Shown piece by piece: positions 48,484 through 57,090 of a stretch of 64,000 nucleotides of DNA. Numbering within the stretch: the stretch's first letter is position 1; the number at the start of each line of letters is the position of its first letter. Source of the DNA: Betaproteobacteria bacterium (GTDB lineage Bacteria > Pseudomonadota > Gammaproteobacteria > Burkholderiales > Rhodocyclaceae); NCBI GenBank assembly GCA_028065725.1, contig JAPTVL010000173.1:62001-126000 (forward strand). Direction: 5' to 3'. Both the position numbers and the translations under genes were made by a program. Below the pieces are notes generated by a model. It saw nothing but the letters and a program-made list of their open reading frames with translations. It was not told the DNA's origin and did not search any database.

Positions 48484-48520
48484 GCCTCCCCGCGAGGGGA
48501 GGATGGGAGGGGCGGGCGTT
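48484..48520. repeat. GC-rich intergenic repeat near the pilU 3' end
   Basis: CCTCCCCGCGAGGGGAGG, a perfect palindrome, followed by ATGGGAGGGGCGGGCG. A sister copy lies at 49743-49775 after pilT. Each sits just past the stop codon of a pilus ATPase gene. Confidence 0.6.
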
Positions 48521-48526
48521 TCTTGC

Positions 48527-48560
48527 TTGTCTGAACTTCGCGATTGCGAAGTTCAGACAA
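48527..48560. terminator. Perfect 15-bp hairpin containing the pilU stop codon
   Basis: TTGTCTGAACTTCGC (48527-48541), loop GATT, exact complement (48546-48560). The pilU stop codon (48553-48555) is inside the stem. There is no T-tract, so termination would be weak or protein-aided. Confidence 0.5.
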
Positions 48561-49689
48561 TGTCTAAATGCTGGATTCCGGCGGTGCGGTCCACTGCCTG
48601 CGAATCCTTGCTCTGCAGCTTGATCATGAGGCGCACTTCGTTCATCGAGTCGGCGAAGCGCAGCGCATCGTCGTAGCTGATGCGCCCTTCTTCGAACAGG
48701 TCGAACAGCGCCATGTCGAAGGTTTTCATGCCGAGCTCCTTCGACTTCTTCATGATCTCCTTGATGCCGTGCACCTCGCCCTTGAAGATCAGGTCGGCGA
48801 TCAGCGGCGAATTCAGCAGCACCTCGACCGCCGCCGCGCGACCCTTGCCTTCCTTGACCGGAATCAGGCGCTGCGAAACGATGGCCTTGAGGTTGAGCGA
48901 AAGGTCCATCAGCAGCTGCGGCCGGCGTTCCTCGGGAAAGAAGTTGATGATGCGGTCGATCGCCTGGTTGGCGTTGTTGGCGTGCAGCGTGCCCATCGCC
49001 AAGTGACCGGTTTCGGCAAAGGCGATGGCGTGCTCCATGACGTCGCGGTCGCGGATCTCGCCGATCAGGATCACGTCGGGCGCCTGGCGCAGGGTGTTCT
49101 TCAGCGCCACTTCCCACGAGTCGGTATCGACGCCGACCTCACGCTGGGTGACGACGCAATTGCGGTGGTCATGCACGTATTCGACCGGGTCCTCGATGGT
49201 GATGATGTGGCCGTAGCTGTTCTGGTTGCGATAACCGATCATCGCCGCCAGCGACGTCGATTTGCCGGAGCCCGTACCGCCGACGAACAGCACCAGGCCG
49301 CGCTTGGTCATCGATACGTCCTTCAGCACGGCAGGGAGCTTGAGATCCTCCATTTCCGGAATCTTGACGTTGATGGTACGCATGATGATGCCGACGTGCC
49401 CCTGCTGGACGAAGGCATTGACGCGGAAGCGGCCAATGCTGGCCGGCGAGATTGCGAAGTTGCATTCCTTGGTCGCCTCGAACTCGGCCGCCTGCTTGTC
49501 GTTCATGATCGCCCGCGCCAGTTCCTGGGTGTGCTGCGGCGACAGCGGCTGGGTCGTCGCCGGCGTCATCTTGCCGTCGATCTTCATGGCCGGCGGAAAG
49601 CCGGCGGTAATGAACAGGTCCGAGCCCTTCTTCTGCATCATCATCGTCAGAAGCTGGTACATGAATTTAAGGCCTTCGTCGCGTTCCAT
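48553..49689 (-). CDS. pilU: Type IV pilus retraction ATPase PilU
   Basis: A 378-residue secretion-type ATPase. Walker A is GGTGSGKST, Walker B is VILIGEIRD, with the His box TLHANN. The KGSDLFITAGFPPAMKIDG start and the longer C-terminal tail beyond the ATPase core separate PilU from PilT. The ATG at 49689 follows GAGG by 6 bp; the upstream TTG at 49704 is less likely. PilU assists PilT in pilus retraction, twitching and DNA uptake. Confidence 0.93.
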   Translation of the reverse strand: MERDEGLKFMYQLLTMMMQKKGSDLFITAGFPPAMKIDGKMTPATTQPLSPQHTQELARAIMNDKQAAEFEATKECNFAISPASIGRFRVNAFVQQGHVGIIMRTINVKIPEMEDLKLPAVLKDVSMTKRGLVLFVGGTGSGKSTSLAAMIGYRNQNSYGHIITIEDPVEYVHDHRNCVVTQREVGVDTDSWEVALKNTLRQAPDVILIGEIRDRDVMEHAIAFAETGHLAMGTLHANNANQAIDRIINFFPEERRPQLLMDLSLNLKAIVSQRLIPVKEGKGRAAAVEVLLNSPLIADLIFKGEVHGIKEIMKKSKELGMKTFDMALFDLFEEGRISYDDALRFADSMNEVRLMIKLQSKDSQAVDRTAGIQHLDIV

Positions 49690-49742
49690 GGTGAACCTCG
49701 TCAATCAATTTGAGCCGCAAAGCGGCGATCTAACTTAGTCAC

Positions 49743-49775
49743 CTCCCCGCGAGGGGAGGCAGGGAGGGGCGGGTG
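49743..49775. repeat. GC-rich intergenic repeat near the pilT 3' end
   Basis: CCTCCCCGCGAGGGGAGG followed by CAGGGAGGGGCGGG; nearly identical to the copy at 48484-48520. Confidence 0.6.
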
Positions 49776-49789
49776 TAACTTTTCCGTCA

Positions 49790-49825
49790 GGATAATTTCC
49801 CGGGCATCAGCCCGGGAAATTATCC
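49790..49825. terminator. Perfect 16-bp hairpin with the pilT stop codon in its loop
   Basis: GGATAATTTCCCGGGC (49790-49805), loop ATCA, exact complement (49810-49825). The pilT stop occupies 49807-49809, inside the loop. The layout mirrors that at the pilU end. Confidence 0.5.
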
Positions 49826-50850
49826 TTGTTCGCGGCTTTGCTGCGTGCCTCGGCAGGGGAAATGACTTTGCGCTTGACCAGGTCCATCAGATTCTGATCC
49901 AGTGTCTGCATGCCGAAAGCCTGACCGGTCTGGATCGCCGAATACATCTGCGCCACCTTGGCCTCGCGGATCAGGTTGCGGATGGCCGGTGTGCCGACCA
50001 TGATCTCGTGCGCGGCGACGCGGCCGGCGCCGTCCATAGTCTTGCACAGGGTCTGCGAGATCACTGCCTTCAGCGATTCCGACAGCATGGCGCGGATCAT
50101 TTCCTTTTCCGCCGCGGGGAACACGTCGATGATGCGGTCGATGGTCTTCGCCGCCGACGAGGTATGCAGCGTGCCGAACACCAGGTGGCCGGTCTCGGCG
50201 CCGGACATCGCGAGGCGGATGGTTTCCAGGTCGCGCATTTCGCCGACCAGGATCACGTCCGGGTCTTCGCGCAGCGCCGAGCGCAGGGCATTGTTGAAGG
50301 ACAGCGTATGCGGGCCGACTTCACGCTGGTTGATCAGGCACTTCTTGGTTTCATGTACGAACTCGATCGGATCCTCGACCGTCAGGATGTGACCGTACTC
50401 GCTCTCGTTCTTGTGGTTCACCATCGCCGCCAGCGTGGTCGACTTGCCGGAGCCGGTCGGCCCCGTCACCAGCACCAGGCCGCGCGGCTGATCGGCCAGC
50501 TCCTCGAAAATCTTCGGGCACTTGAGTTCTTCCAGCGACAGGATCTTCGACGGAATGGTCCGCATCACCGCTGCCGCGCCGCGGTTCTGGACGAAGGCAT
50601 TGACGCGGAAGCGCGCCAGGTTCGGGATAGCAAAGGAAAAGTCGCACTCCAGGTTTTCTTCATAGGCCTTGCGCTGGCCGTCATTCATGATGTCATAAAT
50701 CATCGCATGCACATCCTTGTGCTCCATGGGCGGCAAGTTGATCTTGCGCACGTCGCCATGGACCCGGATCATCGGCGGCAGACCGGCGGAAAGGTGCAAG
50801 TCGGAGGCCTTGTTCTTGACGACGAATGTGAGCAGTTCGGTGATATCCAT
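49807..50850 (-). CDS. pilT: Type IV pilus retraction ATPase PilT
   Basis: A 347-residue hexameric ATPase that powers pilus retraction. Walker A GPTGSGKST, Walker B VILVGEMRD, TLHTSSA, and the PilT-specific retraction motif AIRNLIRE are all present. pilU follows on the same strand after about 117 bp. yggS is divergent, 46 bp away, a frequent arrangement. Confidence 0.97.
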   Translation of the reverse strand: MDITELLTFVVKNKASDLHLSAGLPPMIRVHGDVRKINLPPMEHKDVHAMIYDIMNDGQRKAYEENLECDFSFAIPNLARFRVNAFVQNRGAAAVMRTIPSKILSLEELKCPKIFEELADQPRGLVLVTGPTGSGKSTTLAAMVNHKNESEYGHILTVEDPIEFVHETKKCLINQREVGPHTLSFNNALRSALREDPDVILVGEMRDLETIRLAMSGAETGHLVFGTLHTSSAAKTIDRIIDVFPAAEKEMIRAMLSESLKAVISQTLCKTMDGAGRVAAHEIMVGTPAIRNLIREAKVAQMYSAIQTGQAFGMQTLDQNLMDLVKRKVISPAEARSKAANKDNFPG

Positions 50851-50896
50851 GAGCGCTTTCCTGTAGAGGGGGTGCGATATACTTTGCAGACGCTAT

Positions 50897-51592
50897 ATGA
50901 CATCAATCGCTGCCAACTTGCAAGCCGTGCGTGCGCGCATTGCCGCCGCCTGCGTTGCCGCTGGGCGGGCGCCCGGCAGCGTGGAATTGCTTGCCGTATC
51001 CAAGACCTGGCCGGCGGAAAGCGTGCGCGCCGCGGTCGCCGCGGGGCAGCGCGCCTTCGGCGAAAATTACGTGCAGGAAGCAGTCGGCAAGGTCACGGAG
51101 CTCGGCGGCCTCGGACTTGAATGGCATTTCATCGGGCCCCTGCAGAGCAACAAGACGCGGCCGGTGGCGGAGAATTTTGCCTGGGTGCATACCGTGGATC
51201 GCCTCAAGATCGCCGAACGGCTCGCCGCGCAACGGCCGCTAAATCTGCCGCCGCTGCAGATCTGCGTCCAGGTGAATGTCTCGGGCGAGGCCTCCAAAAG
51301 CGGCTGCGTCCCGGAACAGGCAATCGAGCTGGCCGCCGCCGTTGCCAGGCTGCCGGGGCTGCGCCTGCGCGGATTGATGGCGATCCCCGAGCCGACGGCG
51401 GACACGGCGCGCCAGCGGCGGCAGTTCGCCGCGCTGCGGCAGACGCTGGAGCGGATCAACGCCGAACGGGATTGCCGGCTCGACACCCTGTCGATGGGCA
51501 TGACCGACGATCTCGAGGCGGCGATAATGGAGGGTGCGACCATGGTGCGCATCGGCACGGCAATTTTCGGCAGGAGGGAATACACAAAATGA
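50897..51592 (+). CDS. yggS: YggS/PLPBP family pyridoxal phosphate homeostasis protein
   Basis: A 231-residue single-domain alanine-racemase-fold protein. The PLP lysine lies in LLAVSKTWP, and [19 protein letters not shown] and [12 protein letters not shown] are family blocks. It buffers PLP and affects amino-acid pools. Its stop overlaps the proC start (ATGA). Confidence 0.95.
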   Translation: MTSIAANLQAVRARIAAACVAAGRAPGSVELLAVSKTWPAESVRAAVAAGQRAFGENYVQEAVGKVTELGGLGLEWHFIGPLQSNKTRPVAENFAWVHTVDRLKIAERLAAQRPLNLPPLQICVQVNVSGEASKSGCVPEQAIELAAAVARLPGLRLRGLMAIPEPTADTARQRRQFAALRQTLERINAERDCRLDTLSMGMTDDLEAAIMEGATMVRIGTAIFGRREYTK

Positions 51593-52401
51593 AAATCACC
51601 TTCATCGGCGGCGGCAACATGGCGGTCGCCCTCATCAGCGGTCTGTACCGGCAGGGTTTTGCGGCGGCGTCGATACAGGTCGTGGAACCCTTCGCCGAGA
51701 CCCGCGACGCGCTCACCGAACGCTTCGGCGTGCGCTGCACGGCGAACGTCGACCCGGCGGCGCTGAACTGCCACGTCATCGTGCTGGCGGTAAAGCCACA
51801 GCAGATGCGCGAAGCGCTTGCCCCGCTGGTCGGCAAGCTGACGGCGCAGCTGTTAGTCAGCATCGCCGCCGGCATGCGCCTGGCCGACCTCTCGCGCTGG
51901 CTCGGCGGCTACCGCCACGTGGTGCGCACCATGCCCAACACCCCGGCGCTGATCGGCGCCGGCGTTACCGGCCTGTGCGCCGATCCCGGCGTCAACCAGG
52001 ACGGCCGCGACAACGCCGACAGCCTGATGCAGGCCGTCGGCCACACCTTCTGGGTGCATGACGAGGCGCAGATGGACGCCGTCACCGCCGTCTCCGGCAG
52101 CGGCCCCGGCTATGTCTTCTATTTTCTCGAAGCCATGGAAAAGGCCGCCGTCGACCTCGGCTTCGATGCCGACACGGCGCGCCGCATCAGCATCGACACC
52201 GTCGTCGGCGCCGCGCAACTGGCGGCCCAGAGCAGCGAATCGCTGTCGACCCTGCGCCAGCGCGTCACCTCGAAAGGCGGCACCACCGAGGCCGCCCTGC
52301 TCGCCTTCGATACCGCCGGCGTCGCCGCCGGCATCGGGCGCGGCATCATGGCGGCCGATGCGCGTGGCCGCGAGCTGGGCGAATTGCTCGGCAAAGATTA
52401 A
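51589..52401 (+). CDS. proC: Pyrroline-5-carboxylate reductase
   Basis: A 270-residue ProC that makes proline from pyrroline-5-carboxylate with NAD(P)H. The nucleotide loop is FIGGGNMA, with [13 protein letters not shown] and the C-terminal [15 protein letters not shown] and [12 protein letters not shown] signatures. It is translationally coupled to yggS. Confidence 0.97.
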   Translation: MKITFIGGGNMAVALISGLYRQGFAAASIQVVEPFAETRDALTERFGVRCTANVDPAALNCHVIVLAVKPQQMREALAPLVGKLTAQLLVSIAAGMRLADLSRWLGGYRHVVRTMPNTPALIGAGVTGLCADPGVNQDGRDNADSLMQAVGHTFWVHDEAQMDAVTAVSGSGPGYVFYFLEAMEKAAVDLGFDADTARRISIDTVVGAAQLAAQSSESLSTLRQRVTSKGGTTEAALLAFDTAGVAAGIGRGIMAADARGRELGELLGKD

Positions 52402-52409
52402 GCGCTCCA

Positions 52410-52988
52410 ATGCTGACCCAGATAGTCCTCTTCATCCTCGATACCGTCTGCGGCTTCTTCACGCTGGCGCTGCTGGTGCGCTTCACCATGCAATGGGCGC
52501 GCACGCCCTTCCGCAACCCGCTGGGGCAGTTCATCGTCGCCGTCACCGACTGGATGGTGCGTCCGGTGCGCCGTCTCATTCCCGGACTGTTCGGCCTCGA
52601 CATGGCCAGCCTGTTCCTGGCCTGGCTGTGGCAGGTGGCCTACCAGGGCATCGCGCTCGGCTTCAGCGGCGTACTGGTCGCCGTGTCGCCGGCGCCGACT
52701 CTGGTGGTGGCCCTGCTGGCGCTGCTCGAGGTGGCGAAGATCGGGCTTTATCTGGTGATGGGCGCGGTGCTGATCTCGGCGATATTTTCCTGGGTCAATC
52801 CCCATGCGCCCCTGGCCGAGGTCTTCAATACCGTGACGCGGCCCTGGCTGCGCCCGTTTCGCCGCGTCATTCCACCGGTAGGCGGCGTCGATCTATCGCC
52901 GCTGGCCCTGCTGCTGGTGCTGCAGATCGCCCTGTTCGTCCTCGCCGGTCTGCGCCAGAGCATCCTGCCGCTGATGCTGGTTTCATGA
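52410..52988 (+). CDS. yggT: YggT family membrane protein
   Basis: A 192-residue inner-membrane protein with two YGGT repeats, each with paired helices. The repeats are marked by RFTMQWARTPFRNPLGQF/PVRRLIPG and NPHAPLAEVFNTVTRPWLRPFRRVIPP. Function is not firmly known. It overlaps the DUF167 gene by 4 bp. Confidence 0.92.
   Translation: MLTQIVLFILDTVCGFFTLALLVRFTMQWARTPFRNPLGQFIVAVTDWMVRPVRRLIPGLFGLDMASLFLAWLWQVAYQGIALGFSGVLVAVSPAPTLVVALLALLEVAKIGLYLVMGAVLISAIFSWVNPHAPLAEVFNTVTRPWLRPFRRVIPPVGGVDLSPLALLLVLQIALFVLAGLRQSILPLMLVS
52679..52702 (-). repeat. Dispersed 24-bp motif, antisense within yggT
   Basis: Minus strand: AGAGTCGGCGCCGGC, three bases, ACGGCG, a full match. In the yggT frame the site encodes VSPAPTL. 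Confidence 0.5.
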
Positions 52989-53269
52989 GTTGGCTGGTCG
53001 CCAGCGGCGACGGCGTCACGCTGCGGCTGCACATCCAGCCCGGCGCGAAGAAAACCGAAGTGGTCGGCCTGCATGGCGCAGCGCTGAAAATCCGCCTCGC
53101 CGCGCCGCCCGTGGACGGCAAGGCCAACGCCTGCCTGCTGGCCTTTCTCGCCGAACGACTGGGGGTTGCCAAGTCGGCGGTCAGCCTGCTGAGCGGCGAC
53201 ACGTCCCGCGCCAAGCGGGTGCATGTCATCGGTTTGGCGGAGGCCGCAGCAAGAGCCCGACTGGGCTAG
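52985..53269 (+). CDS. yggU: DUF167/YggU family protein
   Basis: A 94-residue protein with the DUF167 pattern: LHIQPGAKKTEVVG, IRLAAPPVDGKAN, and SLLSGDTSRAKRVHV. Function is unknown. It ends the yggS-proC-yggT-yggU run and its stop overlaps that of the convergent pyrC'-like gene. Confidence 0.92.
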   Translation: MSWLVASGDGVTLRLHIQPGAKKTEVVGLHGAALKIRLAAPPVDGKANACLLAFLAERLGVAKSAVSLLSGDTSRAKRVHVIGLAEAAARARLG

Positions 53270-54549
53270 CTCAGGCTGCCGTCGAAGGCCAGGTGGCCGT
53301 CGATCAGGGTGTAGCGCACCCGGCCCGCAAACTCGCAACCGAGGAAGGGCGTGTTCTTGCCCTGGCTCTTGAGGTTTTCCCGACTGACTTGGAACTTCGC
53401 CGCCGGATCGAACACGCAGATATCGGCCGCCGCGCCCTGCGCCAGGCCGCCGGCCTTGACGCCGAGGATGCGCGCCGGATCGGAGGTGACGCGCGCCAGC
53501 GCCGTGACCAGCGGCAATCTGGCTTCCTGCGCCCACTTCAGCGTCAGCGGCAGCAGCAGCTCCAGCCCGGTGGCGCCGACTTCGGCTTCGTCGAAGGGCA
53601 TCTGCTTGCCATCGTCATCGACCGGGGTATGGTCCGAACACAGCGCATTGATCGCGCCGGAGGCCAGCCCCGCGCGCAGCGCATCGCGATCGCGCATCGA
53701 GCGCAGCGGCGGGTCGAGCCGGGCATGGGCATCGAAATAACCGAGATCCATCTCGCTCAGGTGCAGGTGATGGATGCCGACGTCGCAGGTCACGGCGATG
53801 CCGGCGGCGCGGGCGGCGACGATCATGTCGACCCCGGCGGCCGAGGAAATCCGCGTGACATGGACGCGGGCGCCGGTCTCGCGCGCAAGGTGCAGGATGG
53901 TGGCCAGCGCGATGGTTTCCGCCGCCACCGGGATGCCGGCCAGACCCAGCCGCGCCGCCACCTTGCCGTCATGGGCGACGCCCTTGCGCGCCAGGAAGGG
54001 GTCCTGCGCCTGCAGCCAGACCGGGAAATCGAAGGTCGCCGCGTACATCATGGCGCGCAACAGCACCTGGGTATCGACGATGGCGCGGTTGGCCTGGCCG
54101 AAGGCGACACAGCCCGCCTCCGCCAGCTCGGCCATTTCAGTCAGCGCCTTGCCTTCGAGTTGCGTGGTGAGGGCGCCGACCGGATGCACGTGGGCAAAAT
54201 CGGGCAGGCGCGCGCGATGCGTCAGCATTTCCACCAGTCCCGGCTCGTCCAGCACCGGATCGGTGTCCGGCGGGCAGGCCAGCCGCGTCACGCCGCCGGC
54301 CGCCGCCGCCGCCATCTCCGATTCGAGCGTGGCGCGATACTCGAAACCGGGTTCGCGCAGCCGCGCCGCAAGATCGACCAGCCCGGGGCAGACGATGCAG
54401 CCCGTGGCATCGAGCACGCTGTTGGCTTCGAAGCCATTCGGCGTGTTGCCAACGCCGACTATGCGCCCCGCGGCGATGAACAGGTCGAGCGGCCTGTCGG
54501 TCCTGCTCGCCGGGTCGATCAGCCTGCCGTTCTTGATGTGGATTTTCAT
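53266..54549 (-). CDS. pyrX: Non-catalytic dihydroorotase homologue (PyrC'/PyrX) partnering ATCase
   Basis: A 427-residue dihydroorotase-family protein next to pyrB. The zinc HxH of active enzymes (DLHVHLREPG) is replaced by DLAARLREPG, and the later HCEDP-type ligand is QAQDP, so two metal sites are lost; SDHTP is kept. This matches Pseudomonas PyrC', an inactive subunit that holds aspartate transcarbamoylase in a dodecamer. An active dihydroorotase must be encoded elsewhere. It follows pyrB after 4 bp. Confidence 0.88.
   Translation of the reverse strand: MKIHIKNGRLIDPASRTDRPLDLFIAAGRIVGVGNTPNGFEANSVLDATGCIVCPGLVDLAARLREPGFEYRATLESEMAAAAAGGVTRLACPPDTDPVLDEPGLVEMLTHRARLPDFAHVHPVGALTTQLEGKALTEMAELAEAGCVAFGQANRAIVDTQVLLRAMMYAATFDFPVWLQAQDPFLARKGVAHDGKVAARLGLAGIPVAAETIALATILHLARETGARVHVTRISSAAGVDMIVAARAAGIAVTCDVGIHHLHLSEMDLGYFDAHARLDPPLRSMRDRDALRAGLASGAINALCSDHTPVDDDGKQMPFDEAEVGATGLELLLPLTLKWAQEARLPLVTALARVTSDPARILGVKAGGLAQGAAADICVFDPAAKFQVSRENLKSQGKNTPFLGCEFAGRVRYTLIDGHLAFDGSLS
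54439..54462 (-). repeat. Dispersed 24-bp motif, inside the pyrC'-like gene
   Basis: ATAGTCGGCGTTGGC, three bases, ACGCCG on the sense (minus) strand; encodes IVGVGNTP, in the same register as the copies in the sensor kinase and prmC. Confidence 0.4.
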
Positions 54550-54553
54550 CGGA

Positions 54554-55531
54554 TCAGTTCCCCGCCAGCATGGCCATCACCGCCATGCGCACCGCGATGC
54601 CGAACGTGACCTGCGGCAGGATCACCGCCTGGCCGCCATCGGCCACGGCGGAATCGATCTCCACGCCGCGGTTCATCGGCCCCGGATGCATGACGATGGC
54701 GTCGGGCTTGGCCAGCGCCAGCTTGTCCGGCGTCAGGCCCCAGGACTTGAAATATTCCTGGGTCGAAGGCAGCAGCGCGCCCTGCATGCGCTCGTTCTGC
54801 AGGCGCAGCATCATTACCACATCGACGCCGCGCAGGCCCTCGCGCATGTCGTTGAAGACCCGCACGCCAAGTTGTTCGATGCCGGTCGGCAGCAGGGTCT
54901 TGGGCGCGATCACGCGCACTTCCGGCACGCCCAGCGTAGTCAGGGCATGGATCTGGCTGCGCGCCACGCGCGAATGCAGCACGTCGCCGACGATGGCCAC
55001 GGTAAGCCGCGTGAAATCCCGCTTGTAGTGGCGGATGGTGTACATGTCGAGCAGGCCCTGCGTCGGATGCGCATGGCGGCCGTCGCCGGCATTCACGACG
55101 TGGATGTGGTCGCGCCCGGTGGCGCGCAGGTGCTGCGCGATCAGGTAGGGTGCGCCGCTCGAGGCATGGCGCACGACGAACATGTCGGCCTGCATCGCGG
55201 CAAGATTGTCGGCGGTGTCGAGCAGGGTCTCGCCCTTGTTGGCCGAAGAGGTACTGATGTTGAGGTTGATGACGTCGGCCGAAAGCCGTTTGGCGGCGAT
55301 CTCGAAGGTGGTGCGGGTGCGCGTCGAATTCTCGAAGAACAGGTTGAACACGCTCTTGCCGCGCAACAGCGGCAGCTTCTTGACCTCGCGCTCGGCGACT
55401 TCGGTGAAGGGCGCCGCGGTGTCGAGGATGCGCAGCAACACCTCGCGCGGCAGGCCCTCGATGGTCAGCAGGTGATTGAGCTCGCCGTGGCCGTTGAGCT
55501 GCGGATTGGATTGCTTGCCGAATGCGCTCAT
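54554..55531 (-). CDS. pyrB: Aspartate carbamoyltransferase, catalytic chain
   Basis: A 325-residue ATCase that makes N-carbamoyl-aspartate in pyrimidine synthesis. The phosphate-binding loop [21 protein letters not shown] and [10 protein letters not shown] are visible. Genes pyrR, pyrB and the inactive pyrC form an overlapping block. No pyrI is present, in line with the pyrBC' class. Confidence 0.97.
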   Translation of the reverse strand: MSAFGKQSNPQLNGHGELNHLLTIEGLPREVLLRILDTAAPFTEVAEREVKKLPLLRGKSVFNLFFENSTRTRTTFEIAAKRLSADVINLNISTSSANKGETLLDTADNLAAMQADMFVVRHASSGAPYLIAQHLRATGRDHIHVVNAGDGRHAHPTQGLLDMYTIRHYKRDFTRLTVAIVGDVLHSRVARSQIHALTTLGVPEVRVIAPKTLLPTGIEQLGVRVFNDMREGLRGVDVVMMLRLQNERMQGALLPSTQEYFKSWGLTPDKLALAKPDAIVMHPGPMNRGVEIDSAVADGGQAVILPQVTFGIAVRMAVMAMLAGN

Positions 55532-56037
55532 TTGTCGATCAACCGGAAGGAGAGCCCGCCGTCGTCCGCCCGTTCCAGCGCCAGCACCTGGCTTGCGGCA
55601 AGGCTCAGCGCATGCGGGCAGAAAGTCGGCGCGATGGGCAGTTCGCGGCCGCCGCGATCGGTCAGCACGGCCAGGTCGATGCGCCCCGGCCGGCCGTAAT
55701 CGAACAGCTCGTTCATCGCCGCGCGGATGGTGCGACCGGTGTGCAGCACGTCATCGACGATCACGATGTGCGCCGCGTCGACAGCGAAGAGAATCTGCGA
55801 GGTCTTGGCATTGGCATGCAGGCCGCGCTGGTGATAGTCGTCGCGATAGAAGGAGACATCGATCGAGCCGGGCGGAATCCTGAGGCCCAGCGCGGCATGC
55901 AGGCGCTCGGCGACCCAGACGCCGCCGGTGTGGATGCCGACCAGCGCCGTGGCCGCCGGATCGACGTGAGGCCGCATGGCCTCGGCAAGGGCCGCGCACA
56001 GGGCTTCGGCGTCAGGTAGTTGCGTGGTTGCGGGCAT
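55528..56037 (-). CDS. pyrR: Bifunctional PyrR: pyr regulator/uracil phosphoribosyltransferase
   Basis: A 169-residue PRTase-fold protein. The PRPP loop is [16 protein letters not shown] and [10 protein letters not shown] is the PyrR-type flexible loop. It can salvage uracil to UMP; in Gram-negatives its regulatory role varies. It overlaps pyrB by 4 bp and ruvX by 26 bp. Confidence 0.93.
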   Translation of the reverse strand: MPATTQLPDAEALCAALAEAMRPHVDPAATALVGIHTGGVWVAERLHAALGLRIPPGSIDVSFYRDDYHQRGLHANAKTSQILFAVDAAHIVIVDDVLHTGRTIRAAMNELFDYGRPGRIDLAVLTDRGGRELPIAPTFCPHALSLAASQVLALERADDGGLSFRLIDK

Positions 56038-56467
56038 GAGTCTCTGACCAGGTTTGAAGAATCACGAGCGCGGCTTCGGCATCGACCCGCGTCTTGCGCT
56101 GCTGCCAAGGAAGCCCGCGTTCGCGCAGCCTGGCATCGGCCTCGGCGGAGCTGAAGCGCTCATCGACGGCGTCCACCGGCAGGCGGAAACGGCCGCGCAG
56201 CTGGTTGGCGAAGCGCTCGCAGCGCGCGGTCATCTCGTGCGGCGTGCCATCCTCGCCGAGCGGCCGCCCCACCAGCAGGCGCACCGGCTGCCACTCGGCG
56301 ATCAGTTTGGCGATGGCGTCGAAGCGGGCATCGTTGGCTTCGGCAGCGATGGTGGTCAGCGCCCGCGCCGGGCCGGATTGGCCCTCGCCCAATTGCGTAC
56401 CGATGGCGACGCCGATGCGTTTGGTGCCGAAATCGAAGGCGAGCACGGAACCCGCCGCCTCAGGCAT
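56012..56467 (-). CDS. ruvX: Putative pre-16S rRNA nuclease/Holliday-junction resolvase YqgF
   Basis: A 151-residue RNase-H-fold protein. Acidic and nucleotide motifs include [22 protein letters not shown] and [10 protein letters not shown]. It is thought to finish 16S rRNA 5' processing. ATG at 56467 overlaps the end of yqgE by 8 bp, the usual pairing. Confidence 0.94.
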   Translation of the reverse strand: MPEAAGSVLAFDFGTKRIGVAIGTQLGEGQSGPARALTTIAAEANDARFDAIAKLIAEWQPVRLLVGRPLGEDGTPHEMTARCERFANQLRGRFRLPVDAVDERFSSAEADARLRERGLPWQQRKTRVDAEAALVILQTWSETHARNHATT

Positions 56468-57032
56468 GGCCCGCAATTTCGGAAAGGTTGGCGAAATCCA
56501 CGCCGAGCAGCTGCATCGCGGCCGGCAGGCGTTCTTCCGGAGGCACGTAGAAAATGATGCCGAGGTCGGCCTCGACCGTCAGCCAGGCATTTTGCGACAG
56601 CTCCCATTCCAGCTGTCCGGCGGTCCAGCCGGCATAGCCGAGACTGACCAGGACTTCGGACGGCTCGCCGGTGCTGCCCATGGCCTGCAGGATGTCGCGC
56701 GAACTGGTCAGCGCGATGTTGTCGCTGATATTCAGCGAAGACTGCCATTGCCCGCCCGGGCGGTGCAGCACGAAGCCGCGGTCGGTCTGCACCGGGCCGC
56801 CGAAATACACCGGCAGGCCGGCAAAGCGCGCCTCGGTCTGCTCGTCTTCCAGTGGAATGCTGACTCGGTCGAACAGCCCGGCCAGATTCATGTCCATCGG
56901 CCGATTGACGATGATGCCGATCGCGCCGTCCGCGTTGTGCTCGCAGATATAGGTCAGGGTGCGGGAAAAATTCGGATCGGCCATGGCGGGCATGGCGATC
57001 AGAAAGTGGTTGGCGAGACTGACGGTTTCCAT
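56460..57032 (-). CDS. yqgE: YqgE/AlgH family protein
   Basis: A 190-residue protein of the UPF0301 family with [20 protein letters not shown] (in part), [28 protein letters not shown] and [13 protein letters not shown]. Function is unresolved. It is the first gene of the yqgE-ruvX-pyrR-pyrB-pyrC' run, divergent from the photolyase. Confidence 0.95.
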   Translation of the reverse strand: METVSLANHFLIAMPAMADPNFSRTLTYICEHNADGAIGIIVNRPMDMNLAGLFDRVSIPLEDEQTEARFAGLPVYFGGPVQTDRGFVLHRPGGQWQSSLNISDNIALTSSRDILQAMGSTGEPSEVLVSLGYAGWTAGQLEWELSQNAWLTVEADLGIIFYVPPEERLPAAMQLLGVDFANLSEIAGHA

Positions 57033-57090
57033 GAATATGCGACATTGTAATCTGTCAGTCCGTTCCCGAGTATCCCCGTTCGATCATCCC

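Noticed and set aside
55621..55645. Motif-like AAAGTCGGCGCGATGG within pyrR
   Set aside because: The second half does not match; kept out of the count.
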